Assembly: GCA_950295325.1 (NCBI GenBank)
Contig: OX485803.1
Coordinates: 51,351,554 to 51,415,553, forward strand
Source of the DNA: Polytrichum commune
Taxonomy: Eukaryota; Streptophyta; Polytrichopsida; Polytrichales; Polytrichaceae
Direction of reading: 5' to 3'
DNA: 64,000 nucleotides
Under the pieces are notes generated by a model that saw nothing but the letters and a program-made list of their open reading frames with translations, ran no database searches and was not told the DNA's origin. The position numbers and the translations under genes were made by a program. This document shows, in pieces, positions 62,554 through 64,000 of the stretch (positions are counted from its first letter, which is position 1; every line of letters begins with the position of its first letter).

Positions 62554-63030
62554 GCATCCAACAAAGATTAGAGACAAGGGTTTAGGGCCGGTTCACACTA
62601 TGGCCAAACTTTGAGAGGAGAAGCGTTTCAACCAATGAAAATGCATAAATGTTCAAAGTCCGTCCTCTCGGCCTTCACACTAGAGGCCGAAGTCCAAAGG
62701 ACGTCACCTCCAAAAGAGCCTAGGTGGCGGCACTTTTAGGAAGATATGGCGCCAAGAGTTCGGCCTCTCGAGCCAAGTTTGGGTCGAGCAAAATGCTCGA
62801 CCCAAACTTCCGTCGAGAGGCTGAACATTTTTAGCCGTGGATTATTTTAATATACTTTTTCAACCCAAAGGCTTCTCCTCTCGACATAGTTTGGTCTAGA
62901 AAAGTGACGCTTCTCCTCTCGACTTGGGCATAGTGTGAACCGGCCCTTAGACATTCAACAAGGATTGGAGACAAGGATTTAACCATCCAACAAAGATTGG
63001 AGGCAAGGGTGTAGACATCCAACAAGGAAG
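62554..63030 (+). repeat. Minisatellite of about 30 bp, interrupted by a MITE
   Basis: CATCCAACAAAGATTAGAGA with CAAGGGTTTA occurs at 62555-62584. Related units continue at about 62951, 62984 and 63018 (CATTCAACAAGGATTGGAGA and variants). The MITE at 62585-62946 separates the first unit from the rest. Confidence 0.7.
62585..62946. mobile_element. PIF/Harbinger-type MITE with TTA target duplication
   Basis: 362 bp from GGGCCGGTTCACACTATGG to, reversed, GGGCCGGTTCACACTATGC, with TTA at 62582-62584 and 62947-62949. Subterminal arms share GAGAGGAGAAGCGT. A perfect palindrome (16-base arms, 3-base loop) sits at 62775-62809 in the centre (AAGTTTGGGTCGAGCA and its complement). No coding capacity. 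Confidence 0.9.
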
Positions 63031-63182
63031 GAGCGTATGGGTTGGGTCGCCCAAATCAAGGCTTCCCTAGCCCATGGATAGGAAAGTCAAGCAATGAGGT
63101 AAAATGTAGGGTACAAAGTAAGGTAAAATATATGCAGGGTAGAAAGTAAGGGAAAAAGAGAAGCAGGAGGGGGAGGGAGGGG
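63031..63182. other. Region upstream of the TATA box
   Basis: Contains repeated GTAGGGTA(C/G)AAAGTAAGG and GGTAAAATATATGCAGGG words around 63096-63155 and a purine-rich stretch just before the TATA box. Likely proximal promoter of the gene starting to the right. Confidence 0.35.
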
Positions 63183-63191
63183 CTATAAAAG
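63183..63191 (+). promoter_or_regulatory. TATA box
   Basis: CTATAAAAG is an excellent match to the plant TATA consensus, followed by GC-richer CT-rich leader-like sequence; transcription would start roughly at 63215-63225. Confidence 0.6.
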
Positions 63192-63214
63192 GGCAGCAGC
63201 TCGCCTTCCTCAGC

Positions 63215-64000
63215 CTCCTCCGTTGCAGTGGACCACTGCAGCTCCGTCACCATCGCCACCGCCACCTTCCATCTTCGCCACTTTCAACACCTGCAACCTC
63301 CTCCTTGCTGGCCCCTCTCACACTGCCTCCGGCCCTTCTCATTCCCTTCTGCTTTCTGGGATGCCCAACTGATTTCTCTCTACAAGGCTCAGTGTTACTA
63401 GTTCCCGGTTTCCTGTTGCCGTTACAGTTGTTGTTGGAGGTCGAGGTGTGGCTTGGGCATGACGGCACTTAGTTGGCTTGATCGACCGGTTTGCTCGTGT
63501 GTGTTTGTGTGTGGTGTGTGATGGTCTTTGGCTGTGGTCATTGGCTGTGGTTATGTGTCGTCGGTAAGGTGGTTGTGGGGATGTCAGAGTTCCTAGTTTT
63601 GTCTCCCCTTTGTGCTTTGAGAGGGTTTGGTAGAGCTTCAAGAGAGCTTTGGTATTGAGGATTCAGCATGTGTAGGGTTTGGTCGGTGGGAGAAGTTGTG
63701 GAGGTTCAAGGTAGATTGGAGTGAGTTGGTTCTTATCAAGAAGTTATTATCTGTTCTGTTCTTTTCTTTCTTACCAAAGGGTAAGTAACGTGAGTGGCTT
63801 GCACTCGTGTGACCGGCCTTTCCATTCCAATTTGAATGGAAAGTGGTGGAGGCTCATCAGGACTCATTCCAGAGGTTTTGCGAAGTTGCCTAGTGTATGT
63901 TGCTTATGTGTTCTGCTAAGTGGTACCATGATTGCAGGTGCTGTGAGATGAGTGCAGAGTAGGTCAAGGCCCGTGGGATGTGTGTAAGCCATATTTGTCC
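63215..64000 (+). other. 5' end of a gene running off the window (leader, splice donor)
   Basis: Downstream of the TATA box the sequence is GC-richer and CT-rich (CACCATCGCCACCGCCACC), as in plant leaders. A strong splice donor, AAAGG then GTAAGTAACG, lies at 63776-63790. No long open frame starts before it, so the first exon may be mostly untranslated. The frame 63721-63951 has no recognisable motif. Product unknown. Confidence 0.4.

Noticed and set aside
63056-63641. Minus-strand frames at 63.06-63.64 kb as genes
   Set aside because: Low-complexity translations of the reverse of a CT-rich leader; the TATA box and splice donor favour the plus strand.

Overview
The window looks like nuclear DNA from a land plant. 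It holds one clearly intact gene, and most of the rest is AT-rich sequence crowded with decayed or non-autonomous transposons. The intact gene has ten exons and encodes class III alcohol dehydrogenase (S-nitrosoglutathione reductase / S-(hydroxymethyl)glutathione dehydrogenase), with a plant-type sequence of 379 residues. At the left edge lies the 3' part of a non-LTR retrotransposon that combines an RNase H with a C-terminal restriction-like endonuclease. That layout resembles Dualen-type elements, and angiosperm LINEs are usually L1 or RTE types with an APE endonuclease. A seed-free plant (fern, lycophyte or bryophyte) is therefore my best guess, held loosely.

Layout. 1-4002: degenerate LINE with a methyltransferase-like segment, RNase H, CCHC knuckle and restriction-like endonuclease, split by a 1.15-kb DNA transposon at 2145-3296. 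4003-7141: non-coding, with an imperfect tandem duplication just upstream of the gene. 7142-10704: the GSNOR gene. 10705-13000: downstream sequence. 13062-21425: three copies of a foldback (Mutator-like) family, one with a perfect 9-bp target duplication and nested in a TA-flanked MITE; also a Harbinger-type MITE and a hAT transposase remnant. 22465-23061: a second, 5'-truncated copy of the LINE. 23-48 kb: repeat sequence with MITEs whose target duplications can be read (TTA, TAA or TCA for Harbinger types, 8 bp for hAT types, TA for another family), including a hAT MITE nested in a Harbinger MITE. 47910-48902: a hAT derivative that still carries the last part of a transposase gene. 49.3-51.4 kb: an unassigned block with minus-strand reading frames. 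55.5 kb: an isolated minus-strand exon of a Ycf39/At2g34460-like NAD(P)-binding protein. 58.5-59.2 kb: an unrecognised open reading frame of about 200 codons. 62585-62946: another Harbinger MITE. 63.18 kb to the edge: a TATA box, leader and splice donor that appear to start a gene running out of the window.

The genes do not form an operon or pathway. The interest lies in the well-resolved nesting of transposons, the unusual domain set of the LINE, the large foldback family, and the unplaced open reading frame at 58.5 kb. All family assignments come from reading motifs by eye; no database search was possible.
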